NCBI GenBank assembly: GCA_001599815.1
Contig: BCIA01000005.1
Coordinates: 4,100,472 to 4,164,471 of the forward strand
Reading direction: 5' to 3'
Source of the DNA: Furcasterigmium furcatum
Taxonomy: Eukaryota; Ascomycota; Sordariomycetes; Glomerellales; Plectosphaerellaceae
Length of the DNA: 64,000 nucleotides
The notes under the pieces were generated by a model. The model did no database searches. It worked only from the letters and a program-made list of their open reading frames with translations, and was not told the origin of the DNA. Made by a program: the position numbers and the translations under genes. Every line of letters begins with the position of its first letter. The stretch's first letter is position 1. Shown here piece by piece: positions 35,438-44,830 of the stretch.

Positions 35438-36721
35438 TCAATGCCTGCTGTACAGGTTCGCAAGCCCGGCCTTGATCTCTGTCAGCTCCTGCCTCTGCAT
35501 CTTCGACTTGTTCTCCAGCGCGGTAATGCGCTCCTGCAACTGGGCGATCCGGTCCTCTTTCGTCTTGAGCTGCGCCCTCACGTTGTCCCGACCCTTCATA
35601 TATCCTCGCATCTTGCCGGACTGCCGGTCCAGCGCTTGCGCGACCGACCTCCTGACGGAGTCCTCCAGGGGTTGGCCCCTCAGGAGGTTCATGATTTCAT
35701 CGACAAAGCCGCCATCATCTCCCTGCTGGGGCGACGGGCCCGAAACCGGGGAACCAGCCTCCCCTGCCGCAGCCGCCCCCGAATCCTCGACCCTCGCTCT
35801 CTTCGCATCAGGGAAGAGCGTCCGCGCCGTAGCCGGCGTCGGCCCGCCCGAAGCCGCCCCGGTCCTCTCAGCTGCCGGGGTGACGATCGGCGAGCCCTGC
35901 TGGAGCTTGCGCGTGCTGCGCTCCATGGCCTCGTTCATTTGCCTCTCCTCGTCCGAGGACATGTCGCCGATGAGATCCTCTTCGAACTCGACGCGCTTCC
36001 TCTTAGGCCCTGCCGTGGGCGTCTCGGGGACCATGGTGGCGCTGGAGGACGGGGGGAGCCTAGCCCCCGGGTCCGGCGCGTTGCCCTGCGCGTCCTCCTC
36101 GGATGAGGTGCCGGCCTGCTCGGTGTTCGATTTGAAGAACTCGCGAATGGACCTGCTCTTAGAAGCCTTTGCCGTGTTGGTCCGCGTCGACGGCGTGGGC
36201 ATCTGCGTGGCGTCTGGCCGCGCTGTGCTGCGCTGGTCCATCGTGGCGGTCCTGGGTGGCGTGGTCGGCTGGACAGCCGGTGCGCCTTCGGCACCGTCCG
36301 AGGGGGGGCTCTTGTCTCCGGACCTGACTCTGGCATCGGACTCCCATAGGAAGAAGTCGCACCTGCGCGGGTCGGTGTGTTCTCTGTCGCAGGACCAGTA
36401 GAGCTTGCCCCTGTTTTCCTTGCTCTTCTCGACCTTGCGGAGAGTGGCCTCGTCGCGGGGGTCGCAGTTGCACCACCAGGTGCCCTTGGCGAAGACGCCG
36501 TTGAGGCGCTGGACCGTTGAGGCGGGTGCTTCTGGTGCTCGGTTCTGGGGCCGCCGGGATGGAGTTGCGTCGCCCTGAACGAGGCGATGGCGCCTTGACG
36601 AGCGCATGACGAGAGTAGCTGTGTGTTCTTGACCTCCTGGTGTCTGCGGCCTTGGTGGTGGTTGTGGTACAGTATACGAGACTTTCAGATGCGGGTGATT
36701 CCACGGGAGACGACGGCCCAT
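35438..36721 (-). CDS. GRF-type zinc-finger protein with C-terminal coiled coil
   Basis: An intronless frame of 427 aa from ATG 36721; ATG 36607 (MRSSRRHRL) is an equally likely start. A GRF zinc finger spans about residues 80-127: GTWWCNCDPRD, then GKLYWSCDREH and RRCDFFLWESD, with C84, C86, C111 and C121 as ligands. GRF fingers bind single-stranded DNA in repair proteins such as topoisomerase III and APE2-like nucleases. The middle is disordered, with a bipartite-like basic patch PKRKRVEFEEDL. The last 90 residues form a coiled coil (LKTKEDRIAQLQERITALEN). A nuclear DNA-associated role is inference. Confidence 0.8.
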   Translation of the reverse strand: MGRRLPWNHPHLKVSYTVPQPPPRPQTPGGQEHTATLVMRSSRRHRLVQGDATPSRRPQNRAPEAPASTVQRLNGVFAKGTWWCNCDPRDEATLRKVEKSKENRGKLYWSCDREHTDPRRCDFFLWESDARVRSGDKSPPSDGAEGAPAVQPTTPPRTATMDQRSTARPDATQMPTPSTRTNTAKASKSRSIREFFKSNTEQAGTSSEEDAQGNAPDPGARLPPSSSATMVPETPTAGPKRKRVEFEEDLIGDMSSDEERQMNEAMERSTRKLQQGSPIVTPAAERTGAASGGPTPATARTLFPDAKRARVEDSGAAAAGEAGSPVSGPSPQQGDDGGFVDEIMNLLRGQPLEDSVRRSVAQALDRQSGKMRGYMKGRDNVRAQLKTKEDRIAQLQERITALENKSKMQRQELTEIKAGLANLYSRH

Positions 36722-37295
36722 GGAAGGTGGGGGTCAATTGAGGAGTATTGAGCGATTGGGGTCGAGAGATGTGTGAATTGCAGAGAGTAGGTGGTGGCGG
36801 GAGCGATTCAGTGATCAGAGACTGGGCTGAAGGTGGATGAGAAGGTATGGAGAGGGGAGGGAGACTCCTGAAGTAGGTAGTACGCAAGTATGGAGGAGGT
36901 ACCGAGAGTGACAGTGGACTGGGCTGACAAGTGACGATGATGGCAGCGGCGGGACCCTGAACGGATGCGCGCGGGTAAAAGTGGGATGGCTGGGAGCTTG
37001 GGCTGATAGATATGGTCCGTGCTCACCACCCGAAAGTGCAAGTGGAACAACTCCGCCTCAAGCCAAGACAACGACAACGACAGCCTCGGCGCCTCGAAGC
37101 ACGACCACGACAATTGGACAATGGTTTTCTGGCTTGAGCCACAGAATCACAGCGTCCAGTTAATTGGTTATGAGATATGGTCCTGTGTTTCAATTGCATA
37201 CTGAGAAGTAGGAAGACAACACGGACGCCATCAGGCTATCCGAGAACCAGCTCGCTTGCTTCACCCCCACGATAGGCAAGCCACCTCCCTGACGA
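36722..37295. other. intergenic region
   Basis: 574 bp upstream of the GRF gene and downstream of a decayed gene. No coding signal; presumed promoter. Confidence 0.35.
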
Positions 37296-37851
37296 TCACT
37301 TGCCCGGGTCGTAGCTGGAAAAAGCCTCTAGCTGGGTCTTCAGCTGGTCCATGCCGTTACGGAAGTGAGAGGGAAGCTGCGCTTCATCGAACCTGAGCCC
37401 GAACGATACCTCCCCCGTAGCCCGTGCCCTCGTGGCTGTGGCCAGGGCAATGGCAATTCTCGTGACATGCTGAATCCTCACGCACACTCCGCCTCCAGGC
37501 GAAACCGGCCATTCCTAGTAAATAGTCTGAAGCTCGCCGTCCTTGTCGCCTTTGGCCATGGGTAGGGTGAGATCAAAGACCATCCTGGTCATGGGCGGTA
37601 CGTCTCTCAAGGCCTGTCGCCAAGCCCTGCCCCAAGGGATCCAGGTTGAGGATCTCGTGAATTGGCTCATGGCAAGCGGCGAACATCTCGTCCTCCGAAA
37701 GCGGTTGAAGCAGGGCCAGGACGACAGGTGTCTCTGATGCCGAGGCCGCATCCATGGTCTGGAGCCTTGAGAGATGGAGGGGCACGTCGGATAGCTGGCT
37801 TGGGTCCATGACGCGCAGTTCTCCGTTGATCTTGGTGATCGTTACGATCAT
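37296..37851 (-). pseudogene. decayed gene of unknown family
   Basis: Protein-like sequence starts at ATG 37851 (MIVTITKINGELRVMDPSQL), runs to about 37600 (HEPIHEILNLDPLGQGL), then continues only after a one-base frame change (RDVPPMTRMVFDLTLPMAK). It meets an in-frame TAG at 37515-37517, and carries on in the same frame (CVRIQHVTRIAIALATATRA to SSYDPGK, stop at 37296). No GT-AG intron I can find repairs the frame change. An upstream minus-strand frame (37848-38030; CISGGGFDLRDKTAVY) may be a further piece. I do not recognise the family. Confidence 0.4.
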
Positions 37852-38030
37852 TTTCCGAGGTGAGGATGCAAAGGAGATAAAGCATGAACCGACCCGAATT
37901 GCCACGGATATTCACTGATATAGACCGCCGTCTTGTCCCTGAGATCGAATCCGCCGCCTGATATGCATAGTTTCTGGCGTACAGGGTTGGATTGGGTGTC
38001 TGACTGCAACGAGTCAGTCTGTTGGCCCAT

Positions 38031-38499
38031 CCAACGGCATACCTGCAGACACTTGTCCTAGGACAGTCGTAATGGGGCAGAAGAGTCAATACCTGGATGA
38101 ATTATGTCTTCTCGGGTATGCTCGGTTCTGATATGGTCTGGTATTATCTTGTAGAAGTTTGAGAGGCAAGGACGACGAGCAGGGTGAAGGTAGGAAGTAT
38201 CAATCTCCCGCTTAGTCAGCAAGGACATCCTCGGGCTTCATATGGTCCGTGCACCCCCCCTTGTCTCCACCCCGCGCCGGGCTCCTCAATTGCTGTCGCT
38301 TCTCCTCTCGGTATTCGCAATTCGGCATCTTCCTTACATCCCATCCCGCCGCAACTTTACCTTCGAGCTCACTCATCACGCACCTGTAAATCGCCTCGAT
38401 ACGGTGAAATCAGGCGGCTACGTGCTCCACTCGCTCATTGCGGTCATTGTCTGAAACAGAAACTGTCCGCTCACCCGGCGGGCATTGTCCCCGTGCCAC
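38031..38499. other. promoter region of the second Zn2Cys6 gene
   Basis: 469 bp with no gene seen. C/T-rich in the last 250 bp, as expected for a fungal promoter. Confidence 0.35.
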
Positions 38500-40785
38500 A
38501 TGGTTGAATCCCAGACAACCCCCGAAGTCGCCCTCGACGACCTTACCCCCGAGGAGGCGAACCGCATCATACACTCTCATCGCAAAGTCAGATATGGAAC
38601 CGCCTGCTGGCCATGTCGCCAGCGCAAGGTGAAGTGCGACAACCAGCAGCCCTGCGAGAACTGCGTCAAGCGGGAGCATCCCCAGCTCTGCTCTTACAAG
38701 CCGAATCGGGGCTCGGCATCCAGGGCTGCGCCAGCTACGGCCTCAACGACGACGAGTGAGAGCGCCGCACCCAGCAAGAAGAGACCTCACTCGCCCGAAG
38801 CACAACCAACCGATGTCGTCTTACCGCCTGCACAGCGCCAGGGAAGCTGGCCTCGCACAATAGCCAGCGTCGACGAGACCGAGGCCCCCGAGAGCGCCAC
38901 CCGCTATCTGGGATACAACAGTATCCCCTCCCTCCTGAGAGAGCAGTCTAATCCGAACGACGCCTCTGGGGGAGGCGACATTCGGCAAGACATGCGGTCC
39001 ATCCTGGGGCTGGACACGTCGGCCCCCTTCCCGCTCATGTCGTCGAGGCACCTCGACACACTGACGCGGGAAATCTCCTCCGAGCTACCCTCCGACCGCG
39101 AGGTCATGAAGCTCTTCCGCTCTTACAAAGAGACGCCCCAGCAATTCTGGGGATTTGTCGTCGATATTGATGACCTTGAATCCAAACTCATGACCTACCT
39201 AGAAGACAGGGCACGGAATGCCCGGAGCACGACCAAGACGAACCGGCCCGTGTCGGCATCCTGGCTCGCCATCCTCTTTGCTGTCCTCGCCGTGGGCTCT
39301 CAGTACCACGACTCCCCTTATCATATCCGAACAAGAGACTCCCAAAAGTACATCCAAATTTCTTTCCATTTCCTCAGACTGGGCAACTTCTTGCTCCGCC
39401 CGACATTCGATTCCATCCAGGCCCTGCTCTTGACCAGCTTCGTCCTGCTCAACGACATGAAGGCCGAGGCGTCATGGGCCCTCCTCGGCCTGACATGTCG
39501 CCTAGCGCAATCCCTCGGCATCCATAGACCGATCCCGCAGGACGGCAGGGAGGGCTCTCGTCCCGAGCTGAAGTCACACGAGATGATCAGGCGTAAGCTC
39601 TGGTGGACGTGCGTCTGGCACGACACCCTGACCTCGCTCTCCTTCGACAGATCGCCCATGACAAACTTCGCCTGTTGCCCGATCCCCATGGCGTCCCAGG
39701 CCGACGGGGACTACTCCTACCTGGAAAGCATGTACCACCTCTGCGAGATCATATCGAAGCGACTGAACCCGGACATCGGGACGACCGTCACCTACGAGCA
39801 GATGATCGAAAACTGCAAAGCGGTGGAAAACCTCCGCGAGAAAGTGGCGCCGCACATCCGCTTCAAAGAACAGTGCAGGTCCGTCATCGACCGCCTCCAG
39901 CACTTCGCCATCAACCTGCACTCCTCCTTCGTCATCTCCGTCTGCCTCCGACCAGCACTGCACAGGGAGACGCAGCTCCTCCCCGAGCAGAAGAAGTTCC
40001 TCACCGAAAAGTGCCAGAAGAACCTCTCCGAAACAGTCCGCATGTTCCTCGCCATGCACCAGCTCTCCGTCATCCCGACCCGCTCGTGGGCCTTCACCTA
40101 CCACGGCCTCTCCTCCGCCCTCCTCCTCGGCATCCTCGGCGAGACGAAGAACAGCCCCGAGGTCCGCCAGCTCCAGGGCGACCTCATCGCCGCCCTGTCC
40201 GCCACCGCCGCCAAGGAACAGAGCTCACCAACCCTCCACATCCCCAAGACGGACAAGGACATCGAGCTCTCCGGCCCCCTCTGGCGCGCGCTCACGGCAC
40301 TCAGGAACATCTACGAGCACGGCTCCGTCGTCGGCGTCAAGCGCGACTCGGAGGCAGGCAGCGCCGCCCCCTCCGGTGCCCGCACGCCCCTCCTCCATGC
40401 CCTCTCCGCCGTCAACAACCACGGCGCAACGGGCCCCAGCCCCGCCGCAGTCCACCGCTCCCTCCTGCAGCAGCCCGGCCTCGACCCGCACCAGGACGCC
40501 GCCCTCGCCATGGCGGAGATGCAGCAGAACGGCGGCACGCCGCTGCAGCAGCAGGCCGACTTCCCGGGCGGCATGGGCCCGCCGTTTCCCCCGATGGGCG
40601 CCGGCGCCGCGGGGATTGAGGGGCTCGGCACCCTTGATCCCGCGACGTACATGTCGCCCCTGGACCTGTACGATTCCATCTGGTGGGAGTCGCCGGACCC
40701 GTTCAACGCGGGGCTCGACACGATGAATTTCGATTTCGTCGCGCAGCCGCCGCCGGGCCAGCCGCAGCAGCAGTATTATTTCTAG
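38500..40785 (+). CDS. Zn(II)2Cys6 transcription factor with fungal_trans domain
   Basis: An intronless frame of 761 aa from ATG 38500 (MVESQTTPEVALDD). The zinc cluster TACWPCRQRKVKCDNQQPC has ligands C36, C39, C46, C52, C55 and C64. The central regulatory domain (PF04082 type) is visible as FWGFVVDIDDLESKL, SWALLGLTCRLAQSLGIHR and MIRRKLWWTCVWHDTLTSLS. The C-terminus is Gln/Pro/Gly-rich and ends in an acidic aromatic stretch (YDSIWWESPDPF; DTMNFDF) typical of activation domains. It should be a nuclear regulator; target pathway unknown, and no catabolic or secondary-metabolite cluster adjoins it. Stop is TAG. Confidence 0.87.
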   Translation: MVESQTTPEVALDDLTPEEANRIIHSHRKVRYGTACWPCRQRKVKCDNQQPCENCVKREHPQLCSYKPNRGSASRAAPATASTTTSESAAPSKKRPHSPEAQPTDVVLPPAQRQGSWPRTIASVDETEAPESATRYLGYNSIPSLLREQSNPNDASGGGDIRQDMRSILGLDTSAPFPLMSSRHLDTLTREISSELPSDREVMKLFRSYKETPQQFWGFVVDIDDLESKLMTYLEDRARNARSTTKTNRPVSASWLAILFAVLAVGSQYHDSPYHIRTRDSQKYIQISFHFLRLGNFLLRPTFDSIQALLLTSFVLLNDMKAEASWALLGLTCRLAQSLGIHRPIPQDGREGSRPELKSHEMIRRKLWWTCVWHDTLTSLSFDRSPMTNFACCPIPMASQADGDYSYLESMYHLCEIISKRLNPDIGTTVTYEQMIENCKAVENLREKVAPHIRFKEQCRSVIDRLQHFAINLHSSFVISVCLRPALHRETQLLPEQKKFLTEKCQKNLSETVRMFLAMHQLSVIPTRSWAFTYHGLSSALLLGILGETKNSPEVRQLQGDLIAALSATAAKEQSSPTLHIPKTDKDIELSGPLWRALTALRNIYEHGSVVGVKRDSEAGSAAPSGARTPLLHALSAVNNHGATGPSPAAVHRSLLQQPGLDPHQDAALAMAEMQQNGGTPLQQQADFPGGMGPPFPPMGAGAAGIEGLGTLDPATYMSPLDLYDSIWWESPDPFNAGLDTMNFDFVAQPPPGQPQQQYYF

Positions 40786-41366
40786 GGGAAGGGCATTCAC
40801 CCGTATGTGTGATGTAGTCGGGTATCTATGAGGCGTATGGGTTTCTTATGGCGCGGAGCCTGGCTGGATGTATCCCGACCTGCGAGGTCACGAGCGTATC
40901 TACTGGAGCATTGAAATGTTAAAATCGTCACGAGTTGCGGTAGCTTCGCGAATGATATGAACAAGCCCCCTTAAGGGGGCGATTTTTGACATTATCTGCA
41001 CCGACAGCTGGTCAACCGCCGTCCATACGCGAGGGAGCAGGTGTCCCTCTCTCCTTTTATACACGCACGCCCGGACGACCGCAAGACGAAGAAAAAAAAG
41101 AGCAAACTAGCTAGGAGGGTATAATTGAAAAGAGCAAAAAAGCTTCCATGGAAAAAGAGAAGGCCCCGTGGGGGCCCTGACACCGTCTCCTCTCGGTCTG
41201 CCGCTGCATGCTGAGAATGTACATGGGCCGCGGGGCGGACCAATGCTGTGTGTGCGATGCCATGCTTCTGTGTGCTGTGGTGTGTTTATTTATGTCTGTC
41301 GTATGTACCTCTCGGTATTCACAAGTGTCTGTACTGGTCCCGCGGCGCGGGTCTGACGCTGCCGCC
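40786..41366. other. convergent intergenic region
   Basis: 581 bp between two converging genes. It holds a perfect 16-bp palindrome (40965-40980) followed by a T-run, and is otherwise 3' UTR-like sequence. Confidence 0.45.
40965..40980. repeat. 16-bp perfect palindrome between convergent genes
   Basis: GCCCCC-TTAA-GGGGGC, directly followed by gattttt. It looks like an intrinsic terminator hairpin, although fungal RNA polymerase II does not use such signals; it could instead stall polymerase or serve as a protein site. Confidence 0.8.
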
Positions 41367-43625
41367 TCACACCTCGTAGTAGTAATCCTCGTCCAGGCCC
41401 TCCCGGCTCGGCACCACGCCCGCGCCAGGCGGGGGGCCGGCGTACGCGGCCTCGACGCGGACGTTGAGCAGGCGGATCTTGAGGCCGTACTCGCTCACCA
41501 GGCGGACGAGCTTGTTAGTCTCTGCCGTGATAGGGGCCTGGTTGAGGAGCATGAGCAGGCCGTCGAGCCACTCGGACGCGACGCTGTGGTTGAGCGGGTG
41601 CAGCGCGAGGATGGGGTGTTCCTTCGGCGAGGAGGGCTTGGCGTCGCCGGCGGAGGTGTTCGCCGCCGGGGCGGCGGGGTCGGAGAAGCTGAGGATGGTG
41701 ATTTTCGTGGTGGAGCGGAGGGCGACCTGGGGCTGGGTGGCGGCGGCGGAGGCCGCGTTCTTAAGCGTCGTGCTGCTGGTCGCGCTGCGAGTGTCGGCGG
41801 CCGCGTCGGGGGCGGAGACGTTGGAGATGACGGAGCTGATGGTGCCGAGATCGATCTTCTCGGTGAGGGCGTCGAGGCCGGGGTCCTGCGGCGTCTGGGC
41901 CTCGAAGTCGGCGTAGTGCAGGAGGCGGCGGTTGTGGGAGAGCTTGGCAAAGCGCCAGGGGGTGGGCGTGTAGAGGCGACGCTTCTGCTGGGTGCCGTTC
42001 GTGTTGACCGAGTCGTCGCGGTGCGTGCCGTTGGTGTCGCGGCGGGGCATGGGCTTCGAAAACCAGGCCCCCTGGAGGAGGCAGCGGATGCGCTGCTCCT
42101 TGACGAACTGGAGGGCCTCCTGTTTGAGCTCTTCCCGGACCTGGTAGAGGTGCTGGCCCCATTGCTCCTCGAAGGAGAGCTCCAGGAGTTCCATCTGCAG
42201 TTCTCTAAGGCGGCCGCAGTCGTACTCGAGCAGCTCGTCCTCCACCTCGAGCACGTCCTTTGTCCTGGTTGCCTGTCCGACGACCTGGCCGATGAGGATG
42301 CGCACCAGCTCGGTGATCTTGTCCAGATCGCTCTGCGCCGCCCCCGTTGCTTTCCAGACGCGGAAGAAAGCCGACAACCCTGCCGTGTGGAGCTTTGACC
42401 ATTGAAGGAGCAGCGGTCTGAAGAGTTTCTCGTTGTTCTTGAGCCCGTCCAGGCCCTGGTAGCCCTTGATATCGTCAACCTCCGAACGGTCAACGTCGAA
42501 GTGGTCGTAGAGAATCATGGTGACCGCCAGGGACGCCCTCGAGATGGGACACCGTTCGTGGAGCGGTTTTGTCGACTGCTCAAGCAGCATCTTCTGGAAA
42601 GCATCCTCATGCTTGCGCACGTAGTCCGTCAGGTCCATCATGCCCAAGAACCCGGTCTGGTCGAACTCCTGCGCGGGGCTCTCCGTCTCGAAGCCCAGCC
42701 GCCTCCACTTCTCAGGGTTGTGTCGTCGGCTGCCCTTCCGGCCGCCCTCCAGCTCCTCCGCTTTCGAGACGCCGTTGGCAGGCTGCCTGTCCGGCGCACT
42801 GGCGAGGTGCAGCCCCTTCAGGCCCCTCCTATGCTCCGGCCTCTCCACGTCGACCCGGACCTCCCTCCACTTCCTCAGCAAGACCTTGGTCAGCGACTGG
42901 AACTCGAGGAGCGGGTGCGCCAGGTCCTGCAACGCGGAGCTCTGCATCAGGTTGTATACCGCCTTTATCAACCCCAAATCCTGCAACCGCTTGATGAACT
43001 TTGACCACTCCTCGATCGGGGGTCCGGTGCCCCCGACCGCCACCGCCGTTGTTCCTCCGCTTTTCGCAGCAGCGTCGCTCGATACCGCGTCCCGGATGAG
43101 TGCGTTGATGAGCATCAGGGCGTTGGCGCACAGCGCGTGGTCGGCGGACTGGAGCTGGGCGATAACGAGCTCGAAGAACTGCGGGTATACGGCGACGGCG
43201 GGTTTCAGGGCTCGGAAGCCGAATGTGCCCGGCGAGCGGGCGGCGCCGAGGGGTGTGGACTGGGAGTGGCTGACGAGTGCGACGAGGATGGACATTGCGC
43301 CGCGGAGGATGTTGACGAGGGGGTTCGTGACGATGAGCTCGACGATGCGCTCGACGAGGTCGCCGGCGCTCGCTCCCTCGAATATGTCCCAGCCCATGTC
43401 GACCTCAAGCAGGCGCGTCAGGCTCTGGAGCGAGTAGGCGAGGGTGTTGCCGCCGGTGGACATGATGAGCCTGCGGAGGATGACGAGGCCGCCGGAGGAG
43501 ATGAAGACGTCTGCGAAGGCCGGGTCGTTGATGGAGGACTGCAGCTTGAAGACGGCCATCTTTCGGGCTGCATCCTCGTCGCTGGCCAGGCGCGACAGGA
43601 GCGCGGGGATGTCTGCTTGGTCCAT
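41367..43625 (-). CDS. ELMO/CED-12 family protein
   Basis: An intronless frame of 752 aa. The N-terminal 250 residues form an armadillo-like helical region (GGLVILRRLIMSTGGNTLAY; ANALMLINALIRD), as in DUF3361. The ELMO domain follows around residues 300-450 (PEKWRRLGFETESPAQEFDQ, then GFLGMMDLTDYVRKH and LAVTMILYDHFDV). The C-terminus resembles the PH-like domain of ELMO proteins (TPTPWRFAKLSHNRRLLHY; ITILSFSDP). In animals ELMO with DOCK forms a Rac exchange factor; fungi have a DOCK-like protein, so a role in polarity or the actin cytoskeleton is plausible inference. The protein ends in an acidic Tyr-rich tail (EDYYYEV). Confidence 0.85.
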   Translation of the reverse strand: MDQADIPALLSRLASDEDAARKMAVFKLQSSINDPAFADVFISSGGLVILRRLIMSTGGNTLAYSLQSLTRLLEVDMGWDIFEGASAGDLVERIVELIVTNPLVNILRGAMSILVALVSHSQSTPLGAARSPGTFGFRALKPAVAVYPQFFELVIAQLQSADHALCANALMLINALIRDAVSSDAAAKSGGTTAVAVGGTGPPIEEWSKFIKRLQDLGLIKAVYNLMQSSALQDLAHPLLEFQSLTKVLLRKWREVRVDVERPEHRRGLKGLHLASAPDRQPANGVSKAEELEGGRKGSRRHNPEKWRRLGFETESPAQEFDQTGFLGMMDLTDYVRKHEDAFQKMLLEQSTKPLHERCPISRASLAVTMILYDHFDVDRSEVDDIKGYQGLDGLKNNEKLFRPLLLQWSKLHTAGLSAFFRVWKATGAAQSDLDKITELVRILIGQVVGQATRTKDVLEVEDELLEYDCGRLRELQMELLELSFEEQWGQHLYQVREELKQEALQFVKEQRIRCLLQGAWFSKPMPRRDTNGTHRDDSVNTNGTQQKRRLYTPTPWRFAKLSHNRRLLHYADFEAQTPQDPGLDALTEKIDLGTISSVISNVSAPDAAADTRSATSSTTLKNAASAAATQPQVALRSTTKITILSFSDPAAPAANTSAGDAKPSSPKEHPILALHPLNHSVASEWLDGLLMLLNQAPITAETNKLVRLVSEYGLKIRLLNVRVEAAYAGPPPGAGVVPSREGLDEDYYYEV

Positions 43626-44383
43626 GGCGGAGGTTGGCGAGCAGGACGTTAGCGAAGGAGGTAAGTGGGTTGGATCATGGCCGTGTATGTACGGGCGGGA
43701 GGCGAGCTCGGCGTGTTGGCGACCTCTCGCTGACGAAAAGAAAAATAATCCACTCTTGTCGCCGACTTCGCGGTTGTAGATCTGAGGTTGGGGTGGTCGA
43801 CGAGAGAAATTCGACCAGGGGCTAAGAAGTAGCTAATAAGCTTCTCTTGCTTCAGGGGTCAGCGGCGCCGGCGGCTTCGAAGATTCAATGCGCACGGTTC
43901 TCCGATTGCGATAAGGAGAGCGGGCCAATCACGGGGCCCGGATAATGCCCCGCGTTTTGAGAGACAAGCTACGGCGGCCTATTGCATCAAAATGGAAGGA
44001 GGTCGTGCCCCTGAATTCATCTGACACCACCGCCCAAAATCCAATTCTTCTGTGCGACTGACTATGGAACCGAATTCTCTCGCAATACCATGCTGGCAGC
44101 CTGGCCTCAGAATACTCAGGTGCATCATCGTGACCAAGCGCCGGGGTGTTCTTCCCCGTTGCGCCCTGCTCTCTTTGCGGAGTGTATCATCACAGGCCGA
44201 CGTTGAAAAGAAGAGATACTACACGAATGGTACTCGCGTACCTTTGGAGAGGAGGAATAATGAGAGAGACGAGTTGGCGGCGGCGGCGACGTATTTATAC
44301 CCGGACGAGACATCGTGGCGTCGGTACGCCACCGAGAAATGACTCCGGGCCTCTCTCTGCCTGCAGAGTTTCCACCACCAAGG
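43626..44383. other. intergenic region
   Basis: 758 bp between the ELMO gene start and the 3' side of the NACHT gene. It should hold the ELMO promoter. No gene seen. Confidence 0.35.
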
Positions 44384-44830
44384 TCACGATTCTCCTCCAT
44401 GATCACCACGTGTTGTTCCTCCGGCAAAATCTCCCATCTCCAACTCTCTCTCATCGATCAACCGAAACAAGACATCCTTGTTCGGCAACCCAAACTCCTC
44501 TATCAACCCCCGGAGACCCCAAGATTTACTGCCCTCCCACATTAATTCCTTGTCCTGGTCCTCCTTTCTCGTCATTTGGTCAGGATATCTCTCCAAGCGA
44601 AGTATTTCAAACGACCGCTTGTGAACTCCCTCAATCTTACGACACCCTATTGTAAATGTCGAGGTGACTAAAAGGCAGTCGTTGTGGATCATATCGTCCT
44701 CCATGCTGTTGTAACTGACGCTCACCTCAAAGAAGGGATCGAGGCCTGTGGTGAGCAGAAAACCCTCGAAGATCCGACCGCAGTGCCCAAGCCACTCATC
44801 CATCCTTGCCCTCCGCGTCCCTTTCATCCC

